From positions 1 through 22,342 of the forward strand of contig DCHU01000054.1 in NCBI GenBank assembly GCA_002314915.1: 22,342 nt of DNA. Reading direction: 5' to 3'. The stretch is from Caryophanales bacterium UBA1744. Its GTDB lineage: Bacteria > Bacillota_I > Bacilli_A > RFN20 > CAG-826. This document shows, piece after piece, positions 21,277 to 22,342 of this stretch. Both the position numbers and the translations under genes were made by a program. The notes under the pieces are model-generated. The model was not told where the DNA came from and made no database searches. It saw nothing but the letters and a program-made list of their open reading frames with translations. Each line of letters opens with the position of its first letter. Within the stretch, counting starts at the first letter, position 1.

Positions 21277-21815
21277 AAGTGGATCTCCGGCAATAAACTC
21301 ATCCCGAAAGCGTCGGATACTCCATCCTTTGTTTTTGAGATTGAGTGTGTAAGCAGCATTATCAATGATTGTTTGATGAATTGCTCGAATTCGACTGAAG
21401 AGATAGATGGATAATCGTTTCTTATTGAGATTAAGTTGAAGTTTGGGATATTCTCCAGTTGTCCAATTTCAAAATATTCGCTGAGAACGTACATCAACAC
21501 ATAATTAGTCTCTGCGAGATGGAGGCTCATCGTATCTGTAGCCATTGAAAACTCGTCGAGCCTCAACTCATCCGTTTTCTTTCTATCAATTATCGTATTG
21601 AAGGAGAAGTCTCCAAATTGCTCAAAACAGTAAATGAACGTCTTGTTGAGCAAATCCTCTTTTGTAGCAAAACGTTTGAAAATAACGGTTTCGGAAACCC
21701 TCATCCTGTATGCGATATCAACGGTTGCTATTTTCCTTATCGCATGAGATTTTGATAGGCTAACGACTTCTCTATATATTTTAAGTTCTGCGTTTGGTAT
21801 TGCTCTTCTGCCCAT
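21273..21815 (-). CDS. TetR-family transcriptional regulator
   Basis: A 180-residue protein with a TetR N-terminal DNA-binding domain: helix 1 'LKIYREVVSLSKSHAIRKIA', then the helix-turn-helix 'ATVDIAYRMRVSETVIFKRF' and 'ATKEDLLNKTF'. The 'S.TVIFKRF..KEDLL' recognition-helix pattern is typical ('YxxFxxKExL'). The helical ligand domain (60-180) has no recognisable specificity. I chose ATG 21815, which lies seven bases after a TAAGAT box; an upstream TTG would lie almost on that box. It is first in a two-gene operon with the methyltransferase and is probably autoregulatory, as is usual for the family. Confidence 0.85.
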   Translation of the reverse strand: MGRRAIPNAELKIYREVVSLSKSHAIRKIATVDIAYRMRVSETVIFKRFATKEDLLNKTFIYCFEQFGDFSFNTIIDRKKTDELRLDEFSMATDTMSLHLAETNYVLMYVLSEYFEIGQLENIPNFNLISIRNDYPSISSVEFEQFIKQSLIMLLTHSISKTKDGVSDAFGMSLLPEIHL

Positions 21816-21851
21816 ATGCAATATCTTACCCCATTTATTTCATTCTGTCCT
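21816..21851 (-). promoter_or_regulatory. TetR operon promoter, predicted leaderless
   Basis: On the minus strand AGGACA (21851-21846), a 17-nt spacer and TAAGAT (21828-21823) precede the ATG by seven bases (ATTGCAT). There is no Shine-Dalgarno sequence at a usable distance. Confidence 0.6.
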
Positions 21852-21931
21852 GCTCTATTCACTTGAGAATACGACTGTTTCACACGAATTATTAATATGA
21901 TTCTGTTATCAAAGATAAAAAACAATTATTG

Positions 21932-21947
21932 TGTTATACTTTGTGTC
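21932..21947 (+). promoter_or_regulatory. Extended -10 of the zinc-ribbon gene, predicted leaderless
   Basis: TGTTATACT (21932-21940) is an extended -10 (TGn plus TATACT) and ends seven bases (TTGTGTC) before ATG 21948. No Shine-Dalgarno sequence is present. Confidence 0.6.
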
Positions 21948-22342
21948 ATGGAAAACAACGACCTATTCGAAAAGATATTCAAACACACTCTTAATAACGA
22001 AATAGAGATTCTCACATCCGAGAATTGTTCGTGTGTTTTTTGTCGTCACACATATTCTGCAAGGCTTGTAAAAGACTGGGTTTCAGATAACAAAGGAACA
22101 AATGCCATCTGCCCTAATTGTGGAATCGATTCCGTCATAGGCGATTCTTCCGGCTATAAGTTTGACAAGGATGAATTGAAACAGATTAATCTTTATTTTT
22201 TCGGCGAGGAGTATATGAAGAAGAATCCTCGCTGCTTGGTTACATATGTAAATAGGTTTAAGGCGGGAAAGATAACTTACAACGGAAAGAACGAGACACT
22301 CTTCAAAGAGTATTGCAACACCTTAGCCGGCTTTGGTAATGT
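21948..22342 (+). CDS. Zinc-ribbon cytoplasmic protein, unknown function (3' truncated by window)
   Basis: The frame is open from ATG 21948 to the end of the window (131 codons), so the protein is incomplete. Two CxxC pairs (the first 'CVFC' near residue 32, the second 'CPNCG' near 61) frame a probable zinc ribbon. The second continues into 'GIDSVIGDSSGYKF'. This 'ICPNCGIDSVIGD.SG' block occurs in short uncharacterised cytoplasmic proteins of bacteria; I know of no function. There is no signal peptide or membrane segment. The gene is divergent from the TetR operon, with about 130 nt between the two starts. Confidence 0.75.
   Translation, partial: MENNDLFEKIFKHTLNNEIEILTSENCSCVFCRHTYSARLVKDWVSDNKGTNAICPNCGIDSVIGDSSGYKFDKDELKQINLYFFGEEYMKKNPRCLVTYVNRFKAGKITYNGKNETLFKEYCNTLAGFGN

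Noticed and set aside
1..22342. TGA-recoded (mycoplasma-like) code
   Set aside because: Trp is encoded by TGG throughout and TGA acts as the stop of the TetR gene.
1..22342. CRISPR array or insertion sequence
   Set aside because: No regularly spaced repeats, transposase frames or terminal inverted repeats were seen on either strand.

Overview
The window looks like a chromosomal segment of an uncultured Bacillota bacterium, probably a Bacilli/Erysipelotrichia-like or Tenericutes-like gut lineage. I infer this from the AT-leaning composition, small intergenic gaps, a DUF4250 gene, an Mbeg1-like lipase, a YwaF-family protein and Bacillota-type operons. TGA serves as a stop (for example for the TetR gene) and Trp is TGG, so the genetic code is standard. 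I see no insertion sequence, phage gene, CRISPR array or integrase. This is core and household DNA rather than an island.

Layout. 1-1305: the C-terminal end of a large DUF4011/DUF3320-type helicase-nuclease, a hairpin, tRNA-Ser(GCU) and its terminator. 1338-4538: tex and an extended-SDR epimerase/3beta-HSD-like gene. 4587-8726: an OB-fold-like lipoprotein, a 59-residue DUF4250 gene, a CobW-like GTPase overlapping it by 8 bases, and gpmI. 8848-9798: class II aldolase with a bidirectional terminator. 9802-10735 (minus): a HAD nucleotidase and a small membrane protein. 10805-12282: a membrane-anchored protein of unknown function, convergent with an anchored alpha/beta hydrolase. 12386-14907: an operon of an NmrA-like Rossmann protein, a DUF1295 membrane enzyme and an unknown membrane protein. 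14938-16773: a MATE transporter and a small membrane protein. 16764-18038 (minus): a fused ThrE-type exporter, divergent from a YwaF/TMEM164-like protein and an Mbeg1-like lipase (18153-20150). 20276-21815 (minus): a TetR regulator overlapping a spermidine-synthase-like methyltransferase. 21948-22342: the start of a zinc-ribbon protein that runs off the end.

The most unusual signal is in the expression architecture. Ten transcription-unit heads have a TATAAT-like box ending only 6-10 nt (in nine cases 6-8 nt) before the start codon and no Shine-Dalgarno sequence, which predicts leaderless or nearly leaderless mRNAs. The glycolytic genes and operon-internal genes instead carry good ribosome binding sites. 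At the other end, four genes have their stop codon inside the terminator hairpin. Regulation here therefore appears to be packed into very few bases.

Functionally, gpmI and fba are neighbouring glycolytic enzymes with strong codon bias. Most other genes encode membrane or cell-envelope proteins (MATE, ThrE, DUF1295, YwaF, two lipase/hydrolases, an anchored protein and a lipoprotein). Several have no secure function.
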